Source: Chiua virens
Taxonomy: Eukaryota > Basidiomycota > Agaricomycetes > Boletales > Boletaceae
Length of the DNA stretch: 64,000 nt
Assembly (NCBI GenBank): GCA_019787685.1
Contig: JAHNUO010000034.1
Span: forward strand, 186,001 to 250,000
Direction of reading: 5' to 3'
Made by a program: the position numbers and the translations under genes. The stretch's first letter is position 1, and each line of letters starts with the position of its first letter. Below, piece by piece: positions 1 through 12,282 of the stretch. The notes beneath the pieces were generated by a model. It was not told the origin of the DNA and did not search any database. It worked only from the letters and a program-made list of their open reading frames with translations.

Positions 1-952
1 CAAACTCGGGCTGCAAAGAACGGTGAGTGACTCGTCGCCGTGCTCCGCGGCGCTAGATCGATTGAGAACATACCCAGCGCGCATGATGACAGCAACACCG
101 AAGAAACCCTTCAGTGGGCCCTCGAACACGTCGCGCGCAGCGACTGCCAACCGTACGCCGGGCGCGCTCCGAACGACGACGACGCGACCACCCCTCCCGA
201 AACCGTCCCCAGGTCCCAACAAGTCTAACAAACCACCGCCGTTTGTCGTTCGGACTGCATCACCAGTGAAACAACCCCATACTGCTGCTCATCAACGCAC
301 CCGTGCCCCCTCCAGCGCGACTTTTAACCCATCCATGGTACCAGCCAAAGCACCGACATACCCAACACTGCGTGCACCTCGACGCGACGAGAGCATGCTC
401 AGCGTCAACGGATCCCCACTTGCCAACCCATACACCCTCGGACTCGGCTGGTTCACAGGAGAGGACGTCGAAGAAGGTTCACATCTCCAAGCAAAAGGCA
501 AAGAGAAACAGACGGACGACCGAGCATCGAAAACCCTCCGGCGGGTCAACAGCATCGTCATCCGACGCGATCCCTCCGTCACCCTCACCTCGCCTTCCTC
601 ATCCCAATCGGACCCACAACCGAACAGGACAGTCTCTCGACCCAATACGCAAACGCAGAACGCTGCGCACGTCCGTTCCAACTCACGCACACAACCTCTC
701 CCATCGTCCGACGCCGCACCCCCACCCTCGAATATCGCACCGATCCCAATCCGAATCGCACCTTCGAGTTCCGCCTCCGCCCTCGTATCCATACCCACGA
801 AAGACGGCCATCTCCTCGAATTCGATCCCCTCATGACCTCCCCACGTACGCTCGACAAACTCGTCGGTATTACAGACACAGCAAAGAAGCAAGCCAAGGA
901 TGAAATGGCTAGACTCGTGAAAGAAGCCGTCCGAAAATGGGTGATCGAATAG
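1..952 (+). CDS. Borealin-like protein, C-terminal part (5' end outside window)
   Basis: The gene enters from the left edge. An exon at 1-22 reads in frame into a GT-AG intron at 23-77, and a long exon at 78-952 ends in TAG. The N-terminus is not in the window. The product is rich in Ser, Pro, Thr and basic residues and looks disordered until the last ~55 residues. There a compact block occurs (TKDGHLLEFDPL, then GITDTAKKQAKDEM) that resembles the C-terminus of fungal borealin/Nbl1, the chromosomal passenger subunit that helps place Aurora kinase and survivin at centromeres. The diagnostic N-terminal helix would lie upstream, so the family call rests on the tail alone. Confidence 0.55.
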   Translation, partial: KLGLQRTVSDSSPCSAALDRLRTYPARMMTATPKKPFSGPSNTSRAATANRTPGALRTTTTRPPLPKPSPGPNKSNKPPPFVVRTASPVKQPHTAAHQRTRAPSSATFNPSMVPAKAPTYPTLRAPRRDESMLSVNGSPLANPYTLGLGWFTGEDVEEGSHLQAKGKEKQTDDRASKTLRRVNSIVIRRDPSVTLTSPSSSQSDPQPNRTVSRPNTQTQNAAHVRSNSRTQPLPSSDAAPPPSNIAPIPIRIAPSSSASALVSIPTKDGHLLEFDPLMTSPRTLDKLVGITDTAKKQAKDEMARLVKEAVRKWVIE

Positions 953-1463
953 ATGACCAGTTTCTTAGAAACTGGGGCAGTAGACTGAGAGCTGTCCTTT
1001 TGACGTCGATGCGTCGATACTCCCTTACATGGACTCAATTTTCGCATACTGTACTTTTCAATTCTCTTGTTATTCATCCGACATCGATCCAGACCATATT
1101 TATTCAATCCCGCAACTCACTTTTTTTTTCTCTCCACACTACCATTGGTGTATAACTGCTCCGGTGTAGCATTCAGACAATCTATGTGTCTGGCGTGCTC
1201 AACTATCTTGGAGACGTACATGGCAAGAAAGGAACTCAGATGCAACTTGAAAATGAGATTATTGTATCGAAAACAGGTCTCGATTCGAAGGGTACAATGG
1301 AAAGAGAAAAGAACTACAACTAAACATGCATTGATCTACTACGATAACAACGATAACAACGGGTACACATATATAAAGAACTTGGGGACACCGAACGAAG
1401 ACGTGGGTGGCGTTTATCACCTTAGGTCGTACGCGAGCCAGAGCCGGACCCTTTGTCCATCGA
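953..1463. other. Intergenic region between convergent genes
   Basis: The 3' ends of the borealin-like gene (+) and the acidic repeat protein (-) face each other here. The stretch is T-rich after 1090 and holds no ORF that looks real. Confidence 0.5.
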
Positions 1464-3579
1464 TCACCTCGGATCGCACTTTGTCGAGCAAGCAACTCTC
1501 CGCCGCTTCGAGGCAGGTCCTGTTCCAAGCACTACGCGGCGACTGGCTGGCGTCGGTGTGACGAGTTCTTCCTCCGAGTCACGGCCGACATTGACCACGC
1601 GCCGGGTTCGCCGCCGGGGAAGCGGTATCGAATGTCTAGGTGCCTCCGCACGGTCTCGAGGCCGAGCCTGGGTTACAATGGTAGGCAAGACAACGGGTTT
1701 GTCTTCCTCTTCCTTCTTTTTTATCTCTCCATCCTCGGCGCGCTTCTTAGGTCGCATGCGAGAGACGATCGTTGAGCCCACATGGTTTGCTGGTCGAGGC
1801 GGGGGAACACTTGTCGAGGCGATGGTGGGTTTCTCCTCTTCCTTGACCTCCTCACCACGGCCACGCTTCCTACTTCGCGTGACGGGTGGCGTGACTGTAC
1901 GGTCTTCAGATTGAGGTTGGGCTTCGGTGGTCGAAACGACGGGGGGTTTCTCCTCCTCCTCCTCCTCCTCCTCCTTGACCGCCCTTTCATCCCGGAGTCG
2001 AGGTTGAGTTGGAGTGGTCGAAGTGGTCGAAGCGACAGCGGGTTTGACCTCCTCTTCCTCTTCGTCTTCCTGCTCCTCCTGCTCCTCGTCTTCGTCTTCG
2101 TCTTCCTCCTCGTTCTCATCGTCTTCATCGTCTTCCTCCTCCTTGACTGCCTCCTCATCCCGGGCATGCTTCCTACTCCTGCGACGTTCTTCATGCCGGG
2201 GCTGGGTTTCATCGGTCAAGGCGATGGCGGGTTTGACTTCGTCTTCCTCCTTGACCTCCCCTGCATCCGACCGGGCACGCTTCTTACCTCGCACGACAGG
2301 TGACGAGCTTGCACGATCGGGTTGAGGGCTCTGGGTTCCATTGGTCGACTCGGAGACGACAGCAGGTTTTTCCTCTTCCTCCTCTTCCTCCTCTTCCTCC
2401 TCCTCCTCCTCCTCCTTGACCACTTCCTCATCCAGAGCGCGCTTCTTACCTCGCATGACAGGTGATGTGGGCGCTGACTCGGAGGCACCGGCAATGTTGC
2501 GCTCGACTGTTGTGCCCGTCACCGAGTCCTGCGATACCCGCGCAGTTTCGTCATCAGCAGGAGCAGACTGTGAGGGAGAGGGTCTGTGTGAGCTTGACCG
2601 GCGGCCATGCACTTCATCCAAGTGTCTCTCGCCATCAAACGCGCCCTCGGGGCGCAATGGGTGTCGCACATCGGATCTTGGTGAGCTCGGGCGAAGACCA
2701 TACAATGCCCTCAAGTGCTCCTCGCCGTCAAACGCGCCCTGACGACGCAAGGGGCCTCGTCTCCTGTGCGCATCGGGTCTCGGTGGGCACACCCGGCGAC
2801 CATACAATACCTCCTGGAGGTGTTCCTCGCCATAAAACGCGCCTTCACGACGCAGTGGGTTTCGTTGCTCGTGCACATCGGGTCTCGATGGGTCCAGCTG
2901 GCGATCATTAACCGCTTCCTCGCCGTAAAACGCGCCCTCGCGGCGCAGTGGGTTTCGTTCTTCGAGCTCGTCCAAGGCAATGATCACATTGCCGTCAAAA
3001 TCCCGGATGAGAGTTTGGTACCCGGGGTGACCAGGTGGACAGATCATGATCGCGCGCGGGGTGCTGGGGAAATATACACGGGCACGCCTTATGTGAGGGT
3101 TGGCCGGATCTGGAGGAAGGCGGGCGGGCGGTACGGATGCTGGCAAAGGGACGAACGCCGTGGACATGCCTTCCGAGGTGGCAGCCTGCACCGACACATC
3201 CTGACGAACGATCACAGTGCCGTTGGCTTCTCGAGCGACTGCGGTGCTATTGGCGATGGCGTTTGGCTTGGATTTAGCCTGCTGCAACTTTGCCAGATGC
3301 GCGTTGCAGCTTTCGACTTTCTCGTTAATCGACTTCATTTCTAAGAGGATACTAGGGGGAGGTGGTCAGTTGGCACGGACGTTGTACGAGTCAAACGACG
3401 TACTCGAATAAGTTGTCGTCCGGAACGTTGGTAGGCTCCGAGGCCTCTTGGCGATCAAGAGACGAAAGTACATCTTCCAATGCGGTTTGAAGCGCTTTCA
3501 GGTCTTCAATATGCCCATTTTGGATCCCTTCCTTGATCTTCGTGATGAGAGGAATGGCCTGAAGATTTGTAACGGACAT
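1464..3579 (-). CDS. Acidic repeat protein, two exons, function unknown
   Basis: Exon 1 is 3579-3404 and exon 2 is 3351-1464, joined across a 52-nt intron (3352-3403, GTACGT...CTAG) that keeps the frame; the product is about 687 residues. The N-terminal ~100 residues are helical and coiled-coil-like. A region with four imperfect repeats of ~30 residues follows, each with the core PLRREGAFYGEE (later copies PLRRQGAFDGEE and PLRPEGAFDGER). The C-terminal half alternates long Glu/Asp runs with Lys/Arg clusters such as RGKKRA and SRKRGRG, which look like nuclear localisation signals. The long acidic tracts suggest a nuclear, chromatin- or histone-associated role, but no catalytic domain is visible. 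I do not recognise the family. Confidence 0.7.
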
Positions 3580-4710
3580 TGTCTCGAATCGATGATGATC
3601 GATAGAGTTGGTGGATTGATTAAGGTAATGCAGACAAGTAAAGAAATGGTGAGAATGGAGAACGTGGGGGATAAATCTGTGGTGACTTGTGGACCACGAT
3701 CATGACGGAGCCTTTTTAAACAGCATCACAATCCACAATGCTGAGACACACTCGAGTGGTCCAGGCATGAGGCCCGTGGGCCGTCAATAGCGCTTGGACC
3801 GGTTCCACAGTAATCAGCACTGTGCTTTGTCCTCCGTCCCACATCGGGAATCATTATGTCCTATATGGAAAGGGTTTGGGCGGGACATATTACAAGCGAG
3901 GTCCAAGTGAGTGGTTGCTACTAGCCCAGACCCATGAGATGGCAGCTGCCGAGTCGATTGTCTTGCTTTAACCTATGGATCAAAGTGGGCCCCAAAACTG
4001 TCAAATTCGATGGTTGAGATTACTGGCTGTGTGTCTCAGCAGGTCCAAGTGGAACGCTGCCAACCTACCTCGGGAACTGCCGTGACACCTGTCAATAATT
4101 CAATCCGGATGATCGATCGCTCAGAGAGCTCTCAGTTCAAGCCGCAGTAAAGTTAGATGGACTTGGATCGGTGCAGAGTAGGAAGTACGCTACCGTACCA
4201 TTGATACGTCCCGTTTTGAATCTCCACTGCGGTAAACACTCGGCGAGTGATACTGAACGTGACCGAGGCCGACTTACTATATTTCGTGCCTGTAGACACC
4301 CGAGGGGGGGATGATGGGAGGGGGATCACATTCAAATCAGCAAAACCCAACGAGGCTGTACAACTTGAACTGACTGCTCTTTATATCCTCAGAACCTCAG
4401 AACCCCCCAAGTGGTGGAGTCGCAAAACGTCACGAGCACTACTCCTATTATGATACACATACATAAAAATCAATTATTACGACTCGTTCGTAATGTCTCG
4501 CGGAAAGTCGAGTCATGCACAAGAACTCAGGGCTCTCGCTTCTATTCGATACACTGAGTCACGAGAAAAGAATCCCCTATTCATTATGCGTTGACTCACT
4601 GACAAATAGACAAGATTATCACACCCTTTCTCGTTACACAATCGTGACAATGCGGAATCCAGATTGCAATATAAAATGTGGAGAGTGCGCGTTCGATTTC
4701 TTTCCACATC
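3580..4710. other. Intergenic region, divergent promoters
   Basis: About 1.1 kb between the divergently transcribed acidic protein (-) and the oxygenase (+). Short ORFs on both strands look random. The region probably carries both promoters; no motif was assigned. Confidence 0.45.
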
Positions 4711-6166
4711 ATGCCATTCAAACAGCCTGCACATTACTCGGATCCCAAAGTGGTCACAGTCCAGTCTGCGATCAAGGCTCGCGACCCATTCTGCACCGGT
4801 ACATGCACCCTCGAGAATTTTCAGCGGTTCCTGTACTACACACACGGGGACCTCGTTCGGTAAGTCACTTTTCATTCAAAAGGAACGAAGCAATTTGGTT
4901 AACGAATGGGCAGTCGCATTGATCTTTCCAGCACCACTACGGACGAGCTCGACACGTTGTATCGTGCTTGCAAACCAGCTGAATTCGGTCGTGGTGGGGA
5001 GAACGTTCTCGACGAGTCCTACAGGAGGGCGGGCAAGATGGATCTCGAGTCGTTCTCAACGCTCTTTGATCCGCGCAGTCTGGGTATCCATGAACAGGTG
5101 TCGAAAGCATTGCTTACAGATGGGAATGGGATGATGGACTTGGAACCATACAAGCTAAATGTCTATGGTGAGCCACTTATTCCTTCGTGCACAAGTGATT
5201 TATAAATTGTGACACAATCTCGCCGTGACGTATAGGTAAAGGAGACTTCTTCAAGGCTCACAAGGACACACCGAGGGATAAGGATATGTTCGGGTCCTTG
5301 GTTGTCGTCTTCCCTACTCCGCACGAGGGTGGACAATTGGTACTCCGCCAGGATGGAAAAGAGTGGACAATCGACTTCACGGACAATTTGCGAATGCCAA
5401 AGTTCCCTCCGCTTGCTACGTCGCCTTCTACCGTGACATCGAGCACGAGGTGTTGCCCGTCACGTCGGGTTATCGTGTCACGTTCACGTACAATCTCTAC
5501 CGTCTCCCTTTCGAAATCACTGCATCGCCTATTCCCACTCCACAGCATCTGAACCTCAAACAAGCACTTGTCGATCTAATCAATGACAAGAATACACTTC
5601 CGAAAGGAGGGTACCTGGGATTTGGTCTTGTCCACGAGTATGTCCACACTGGCCGCAACGTCCTCGATCCTCTCTTGGATCAGTTGAAAGGATCTGACCG
5701 TGCACTTGCGGACGTATGCGACGCACTCAACCTCCCGTATACTCTTCGATTGCTTTATCGCGGTATGTTAAAGTGGTACGAGGGATTACACCTCATTACT
5801 ACTGAGGAACTTGATGCGCCGGAGGGCCATTCTATGTACGAGGACTCCTCTTCCATTCGGCAGTTCGAACAGACTCTTAAAGACTCGAAGCTAACCATTG
5901 AACAAGCCGAAGTAGTTGAACTCGTTGGCAGCGCCAATGCATTCGACCCTGTTATCTTGGACCCGGAAGAGGAAACGTCCTTGTCGCAATTTTGCAAGAA
6001 TCCCCCGACGCAGGTGATGGAGATCACCCGGATGAAATCGTCTGTGGACTATACGAGCGCGTTTATGGCGTATGGTAACGAGGCGGAATTTGGTCATTTT
6101 TATGGAACCGCGTGCATGTTGGTTGCTGTAGAACCTGCGACATCGCGAAAACCGCTAGCAGTGTAA
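4711..6166 (+). CDS. 2-oxoglutarate/Fe(II)-dependent oxygenase family protein, one frame break
   Basis: The ATG at 4711 opens an exon to 4859; introns are 4860-4913 and 5168-5235, and the last exon ends in TAA at 6166. Visible motifs fit a prolyl-hydroxylase-like fold: YGKGDFFKAHKDTPR holds the HxD iron ligands. DIEHEVLPVTSGYRVTFTYN holds the distal His and the Arg that binds 2-oxoglutarate. This is a common agaricomycete family of unknown substrate. The frame breaks once near 5385: the reading frame leaves after TIDF and resumes one base out at FANAKVPSACYVAF. A lost C in a CC pair (GACCAA to GACAA) would explain it. It may be a consensus error or a young pseudogene. Confidence 0.75.
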
Positions 6167-6443
6167 GACAAGAGTTTATAAGCGTGTGCTCCGTTTTACG
6201 ATAAGTGTCCTCTGTCTTACTGCGTCTTTGTAATGTTACACATCAACGTTCGACCTCTGACGAGTGGCTCAGGAAAGCATCGAGAGTGACCAAATACAAT
6301 GACCAACAGGCAACGTGGCCATCATTGATAGCTTGCATTTCCATAGATTTCAATGGCCGGACTACAGAGAGCATAATACAAGACATTGACTACTGTACAA
6401 CACCATTACAAAACAGTCGAGAGTTACCCAGCATTTCACAGAC

Positions 6444-7592
6444 TTAGGGAGCAGCAGGCGTTGTGGTCGGAACCGGTTCTTCTGGACCCTCCTACGCAAA
6501 TGATCAACAGTGTGGCAAGGACTGGGCGTGGCAACACGTACGTCTAGCTCGACACCATCATCGTCCAAGGGATACCATGGCGGGAACGTCATACACCAAC
6601 TAGGAGCGCAGTCAATATTGGCGTCCCTACGAATCGAGATGTATCACTCACTAAGATTCAGGCTTTGGGTCTGCGGGAAGGACGTCTCTCAACAGAGCCC
6701 GGATAAGAGGCAACTTTTGCCGGAGGGTGAAGACGGGGGCAAAGCACAGTTCCCCATTCTGGTTTACGTCCGTTTTGAGATAGCCTGGCTCGCAACCCTG
6801 GGTCCACCATTTGAGCTCGGAGCGTGTCTCACTCGACGCGCCTGATGTCGTCTTTTCTGACCCTATGAGTGAGAGCGTGATATGCTCGCTGTCTACGTAG
6901 AACCGACGTGGCCAGTCATATTGAGCAGTCTTCAGAACAAGCATGACGAAATGGACATACTTGTTCCAGAGAGGTATCGAGCATAAGCCGAGCAATGAAC
7001 GGCTTTCGTGATGAGGTGTTTGTGTTTGAGCAAAGGGATCTTGTAGAGCTCCTCGAGGACTGGACCCGGCAAGACCTGTTCGCGCGGCTCGTGCATGAAC
7101 ACGAGCGAACACGAATGACCTTTCTGGAACCACCACTGGCCTTTCGTCGATGCCGAATCGACACCCTCAGGACTAGGCGATCATGTTAGCGATTCACAAA
7201 CGGCTCGAGCACTGGTGACACTTACGTATCTGAAGGGACCTTAAACTCCTCCTTCTTGCGAACCCACATGGAGTTCAGGATGGGTTTGATCTCTGTGTTG
7301 GTGTATTCGAGAGGATAATCGGCGATCTTGATCCCATGGCCCTCATCGACGAGTTTCTGAAACTCAGGATCATAAACGTTTCCCTCAACGTCCAGCGAGC
7401 CTGTTTGGGCGTTGATAAGACCGTACGAGCCGACCTGTCGTGGATCGGGCCAATTGACGGCTGGCGCTCGCGCGAACTGGGCTGTAGGCGCACCTTTGGG
7501 GCTTGAGCGGGGTCCCAGACGCCCCATCGAGAGAAATTGACGTTGCAAAGATCGGCGTAGCGGCGCGGTGCGAGTTCGGGACTCACTGGCAT
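6444..7592 (-). CDS. Conserved basidiomycete protein of unknown function, two frame breaks
   Basis: Four exons: 7592-7226, 7172-6652, 6599-6542 and 6491-6444, joined by introns of 53, 52 and 50 nt with good borders. The product starts MPVSPELAPRRYADLCNVNF. It contains the stretch VGSYGLINAQTGSLDVEGNV, a QWWFQKGHSCSLVF segment and FYVDSEHITLSLIGSEK, and ends in a short acidic/proline tail. I associate this layout with a family widespread in agaricomycetes; its function is not known to me. Two apparent single-base losses break the frame, near 7497 (after DPAQAPK) and near 6948 (after SGTSMSIS). The sequence on each side is otherwise well preserved. Confidence 0.6.
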
Positions 7593-7775
7593 GATGGCGG
7601 GTGGAAAGGATGATAATGGGCAGAGGTGGTTGGAGCAGTGAACTTTTTATAGACGGCGTAGCGCTCATGATATCATACTGGGCCTCATGGCTTCCCAGGT
7701 TGCCATCAAGACTTGGGCTACTTAGGTGTCGTGGTGGCTTGACAAGTTGTTCGACGTGGTTGTTAGTTGTTGATC

Positions 7776-8693
7776 ATGTACCACCTCCTCAAGGGTCTCC
7801 ACGAATACCTAACTCGGTGAGTGCTCTCTTAGCGACCTCCATCTTATCACTGAACGCCGCAGGAAAGAAGAGTTCTCTATCATCATAATTGGTCTTGATG
7901 GTGCTGGGAAAACAGTGAGTCTGTTGCCGCCACGTCGCGTGCTCACCCGATAACCTGTACGGACATAGACGTTGCTGGAAAAGATCAAGACGCTCTACAA
8001 CGACACGCCTGGTCTCGAGCCATCAAAGATAGGACCGACGGTTGGACAGAACAGTGCGTCCGCCCGAGACCCATCGCGTTTTCTCACATCCACTCTGATC
8101 AGCGGGCAAGGTGTCACTACCGTCGACAGTTCTCAACTTTTTCGACCTCGGCGGTCAAAGGGGCATCAGGTCGATATGGCACCGTTACTATGAGGACTGT
8201 CACGCTGTCGTGTACGTGATTGATGCGCAGGACAGGGAACGACTCGGGGAAGGGTGGGATGTATTCGGTGCGTCCATGTCGTTGCAATGTCGTGTTCTGC
8301 GATTGACAGCCGTCCATATGTTTTCATACTGTACGTTCACTGACAGACACCGTCCTTTCTTCTCCATGCATCCTCAACGTCCCCCTCCTCCTTCTCGCAA
8401 ATAAACAAGACACGCCCACGAGCATGTCTGCGACTGAAATCCGACAAGACTATGAAGCATGGGATCACCATCGACGGGACAGCGCGCGGAGGCGGTACGC
8501 GGAGGAAGAAGGCGAAGAAGAAGAACGGAAGAAGACACGGATCGCGAGCTTGGAGGTGTTGGGTGTCTCGGCATTGGAAGGGTACGTGCCACTGCTTCAG
8601 TCTCCGTTCCATTGAGCACATGGTTCGTGCAGACAGGGTGTACGTGAGGCGGTCGACTGGTTGTTTTTGCGCGTCCAGAATAGTCGACAGTGA
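7776..8693 (+). CDS. ARL3: Arf-related GTPase Arl3/ARFRP1
   Basis: Six exons: 7776-7816, 7863-7914, 7969-8053, 8103-8267, 8347-8581 and 8633-8693, all with GT-AG introns of 46-79 nt and intact frame. GTPase motifs occur in order: P-loop GLDGAGKT, switch II DLGGQRGIRSIWHRYYED, ANKQD and VSALEG. The N-terminus MYHLLKGL matches the Arl3/ARFRP1 type, which in yeast is acetylated by NatC instead of being myristoylated and acts at the trans-Golgi upstream of Arl1 and GRIP golgins. An acidic/basic insert (about 30 residues, with EEEGEEEERKK) lies between the NKxD and SA motifs. The P-loop has Gly where Arf proteins usually have Asn (GLDNAGKT). Confidence 0.92.
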
Positions 8694-8942
8694 GTTTGAT
8701 TTCCCCTTGTTTCAGGAATACAGCAAACTCTCGTTGCAGAGACCTTGGTGACCGTGCGACGAGGGCAGGTTGGAGGACAGGATGACATATTAACGATTGT
8801 CTGCCTGAGGGTCTACTTACGGGGGACTATGACGATACTTTTGTATACTCGGGTTACTAGTTCAGGGGCTATTTTGTACAGCCACTTGTTGAGTGTCCAA
8901 ATAAACTAAGCGAAGAGACTTTGCTTGCTACCATCAATCGCA

Positions 8943-9959
8943 ATGGGGTACTACACGACGTACTACTCCATCGGCCTTCCCTCGTTCCTAGTTGTAGTCA
9001 TTGCTCTTTACCTCTTATTCACAGGTCGGTCTCAATCTAGCTCTACTTCCGACGTGTCACTGACTTCGTGACGCCGCAGGCTCGGGCGAAGCATTCAATG
9101 TCGGTCGCTTTCTCGAAGAAACCAGTCCCTTTCTCTGGGGCTCTCTCGGAATCGGTCTCTGTATTGGTCTCAGCGTTCTCGGAGCTGGATGGTATGTTGT
9201 TGCCGGTCAGGAATATTCCGCCACAGCACGGCTGCTGACGTGCTTCGTTTCGTGCAGGGGCATTTTCTTGACCGGATCTTCGATCATCGGTGGAGGTGTC
9301 CGGACGCCACGAATCAGCACCAAGAACTTGATTAGGTTCGTCAGGACCCTTTTCGTACCACTGTCGTATCCTCATCCCGTCTAGTATCATCTTTTGTGAA
9401 GTCGTGGCCATTTACGGGGTGGTACGTCAAGCAAACCGATTCGCCCTGGTCCTAAAATGAACCCACATGACTTGACAGATCCTCGGCATTGTCTATTCCT
9501 CGAAATTACAAGCTGTACCCGACGCAGAACTTTATACGCGCCAGAACTACTACACTGGTACTTTATCCCCCGCAGTTTTGAGATTCGGTGTGTTGATAAT
9601 CCATTGACTTGCAGGCTATGCCCTCTTCTTTGGTGGACTGACGGTCGGTATGTGCAACCTGTTTTGCGGTCTTTGTGTTGGCATTGCAGGTAGTACGGCC
9701 GCCCTCGCGGACGCTGCTGACCCCACGCTGTTCGTCAAAGTCCTCGTCGTGGAGGTATTTGGAAGCATATTGGGCTTATTTGGTTTGATCGGTGAGTTTC
9801 GTCCGCGTCACTGACGTACTATACTTCTTTATCAACGTGACTGACTGGGTTTTGTCGACAGTGGGCTTGCTGATGACGTCGAATGCACAAGAGTTTATGC
9901 CGGGTACGCCGGTGTGGAGTACGGCTGCTAACGCAGCCGGTTCCCGTGCTGTGTACTAG
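8943..9959 (+). CDS. VMA16: V-type ATPase V0 proteolipid subunit c''
   Basis: Seven exons: 8943-9024, 9080-9191, 9258-9335, 9385-9421, 9479-9557, 9615-9791 and 9862-9959, with six GT-AG introns and no frame problems. The product begins [19 protein letters not shown] and has five hydrophobic segments. The segment [11 protein letters not shown] carries the membrane Glu that corresponds to the essential proton-binding Glu of yeast Vma16. Other hallmarks are [21 protein letters not shown] and the late helix [17 protein letters not shown]. Subunit c'' is part of the rotating proteolipid ring that moves protons into vacuoles and Golgi. It lies 250 bp downstream of ARL3 on the same strand. Confidence 0.95.
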
Positions 9960-10275
9960 GTTGCATAGATGAATTCACTGCGTCATAATCATACATGCAT
10001 GTGCAGATGCCCCGACTATGTGAGCGTGTCAGAATCGTCGCTAAACACCATGATTTTATCTCAAACCCACCTAACTCTCCGTTCATTCCAAATATGACAT
10101 CTCCCGGAAGGGACTTGCATCATTCGTGATGATCATCTCACTCTGAATCACGCCTTTCAGTCTCTTGTAACTTGGATTATGAGTCGGAGTGATAATTGTA
10201 TCTCACGTTATAGTATAAGTATGGATGGTTCGAGATCTTGGCGGATCTGGCGACGGTTTCCAATATGAAAAAATT
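9960..10275. other. Short intergenic region between VMA16 and tRNA-Ala
   Basis: About 315 bp with no ORF of note. It contains the T-run (minus strand) that can terminate tRNA transcription. Confidence 0.5.
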
Positions 10276-10370
10276 TGGATGCGCAGGGGATTGAACCCTG
10301 GACCTTATACATATTCACTCAGCTAAGGAGTGGTTGCAAAGCATACGCGCTACCACTGCGCTACGCACCC
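10276..10370 (-). tRNA. tRNA-Ala(TGC) with 23-nt intron
   Basis: On the minus strand a full cloverleaf folds. The acceptor stem GGGTGCG pairs with CGCATCC, with one G-T pair and discriminator A. D-arm GCGCAGTGGTAGCGC, anticodon stem TATGC/GTATA and T-arm CAGGG-TTCAATC-CCCTG follow. The anticodon is TGC, with TTTGCA ahead of the intron. A 23-nt intron sits at the canonical place, one base 3' of the anticodon. A run of T on the minus strand just past 10276 can serve as Pol III terminator. Confidence 0.93.
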
Positions 10371-10613
10371 ATGGGAGTTAATCGGTCCTCGGTGTGTAGA
10401 TACCGTCGGACCTACACAAAGTGCTAACAGACCAGCTGCAAGAAAAGGACTCCAAGCATTATCTCTATCGCTCAGAGAGAAAACCATGTAGTGGTATGTA
10501 TGTACCAATGAATATAAGTCGCCCACATGGTGATGTCCACATAGTCTGGTCACCAAACTCATATCCACGCCTCCTGCGTCAACCAAGATGTAAAAGGGAG
10601 AAGACACGTCTCA

Positions 10614-12282
10614 TCACCTTTTCATGTCTGACAATTCTATAAAACTCGTCAGATTATCGTGAGTGAACTCGATGTGGTGCGAGGACGCTGGGTTATTGGT
10701 GCCGTGCCAACGCTGGTCTCTCCTAGACGGCACGGTGTTGGTGCGTCTCTCTGACGACCGGTGGACGATAAGCTCCGACTGTGGTTGCGATCGAAGGCTC
10801 CGAAGGTTCAGAACGACCCGTTGACCAGTGATAGTTAGCAATGGAAGACCGAGCCTGTATCGTGGTCAGGTAAAAGAGGTCATCACCGTGATCCTCACGT
10901 ACCCCATCGACATCTGGGCGCGCGGGTCCTGTGGGGGCATTTGGTGAGCGCTCCAACAACATGACCTGGCTGTCTCACGTCTACAAAAACGGTCCTGAGA
11001 GGATGTGAGACACCGTACAAAGATCGATCGATGGAACTCACTGGCATACGATGGTCAACATTCCAGTGACAATACTGATCTGTACGGGGTATAAGCGGGA
11101 TGATCCAGCATACTCACATAGCAACGTACAAAGAAAAATAGGAACGCTAAACGAGAGATCAGTTCGCGCCAGACTAAAAGATTGCGTGCGCTGACCGTCT
11201 CTAGACAGAACACGGTAAATCGGTGAATGTCGGAATCGGGTTGCTTTGAAACGTTTGGCGAGGGGATATGCTACCATGACAAACGTGAAGGCGTCGAGAG
11301 ACAATCTGCCGTGCTGGTTAGTGCTGCTAGACATTCTGATTTGAGTTCACCTACCCTGCTAATGGCACGATCCACTGCGGTCGAGTGGAAAGGAGTTTGA
11401 GTTGTGGGCTATAATCAAATAAAGTCGAAGAAAGGTAGCCTCACAGTTTTTGCTGCGGATCCCATTCAGATTACCAGTTGCGTTTAGCAGTTTTTGGAAA
11501 AAATGGGTGTGGAAAGTACTACTCACGAGCTCCCCGAGGAGTACAAACGCCTGTACCCTCCATGACTAACAATCCGAGTGCTATTCCAAATTCAGTTGCG
11601 CGTCTCCGATGAGATATATATATTACGCACGTTGTGTGAGAGTCATCACCATTGTAAGGAGCGCTAACCCAATGCATACTGCGAGGTACAGAACATAGAC
11701 GCAAGTTAATGCAACCACGACACGATAGGTGCAGCCCCAGATGGCCCATGCTCGTAGTATCACCAAGACTATGTTTTTGGTGTCATAAAACGCACGTTGA
11801 AGGAAGGAAAGAACCTTACTACGGATGGATTCCCCAGAAAGGATTCCAAAGAAAGCAACATACCACTGGAAATAAAGGCAGAACTGCAGTATGCTTGAGA
11901 GACCTTGAATATGCGGACACGGGCGAAGAAAGTACCTTTGGGGAGCTGGTACTGAAGAGATCGAGTTGCTGGAGCGTATAAAGGGACTGCCCGACCAAGG
12001 TGCCGTAGCGGTTGAAAAGAAATATGGCCTTCACCACAGTCCATCGTGCATCCCATATGTAGCTCAGCTTGAAGCCAACTCTCAGAAAAGGTGCCCTGTG
12101 AAAAAGCGAAGCACGTACTTCGTAATTAAAAGTGAGAAAGTAATCGTAAACTAGTAAACTCTGGCCCGCAACAGCAACAAGCCTGAGTGATTCAACAATA
12201 TTAATGTTGGGAAACCCAGGATGAAAGTGAATGGTACTCACTGGCGGATGAACAATCTAGTATCCAGTTGGAACGACTCCAT
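10614..12282 (-). CDS. DUF6533-type seven-helix membrane protein, copy A
   Basis: Start ATG at 12282 (MESFQLDTRLFIRQ), stop TGA at 10614. Exons can be joined as far as about 11500: LVAVAGQSLLVYDYFLTFNYE, an IWDARWTVVKAIFLFNRY block, WYVAFFGILSGE and ILRAWAIWGCTYRVVVALT. Later exons include a C-terminal cytosolic tail (GQRVVLNLRSLRSQPQSEL ... ELSDMKR). The order and the YDYFLTFNYE signature fit the DUF6533 family of basidiomycete serpentine membrane proteins, whose function is unknown. Several middle introns after 11540 are only tentatively placed. The gene is about 70% similar by eye to copy B directly upstream. Confidence 0.75.

Noticed and set aside
292..1107. Long antisense ORF over the borealin-like gene
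   Set aside because: It is the complement of a Ser/Pro-rich coding exon; its Arg/Gly-rich composition is that of a shadow frame.
10276..10370. tRNA as pseudogene because of the gap in the anticodon arm
   Set aside because: The extra 23 nt sit exactly at the canonical intron site and the stem closes as TATGC/GTATA.
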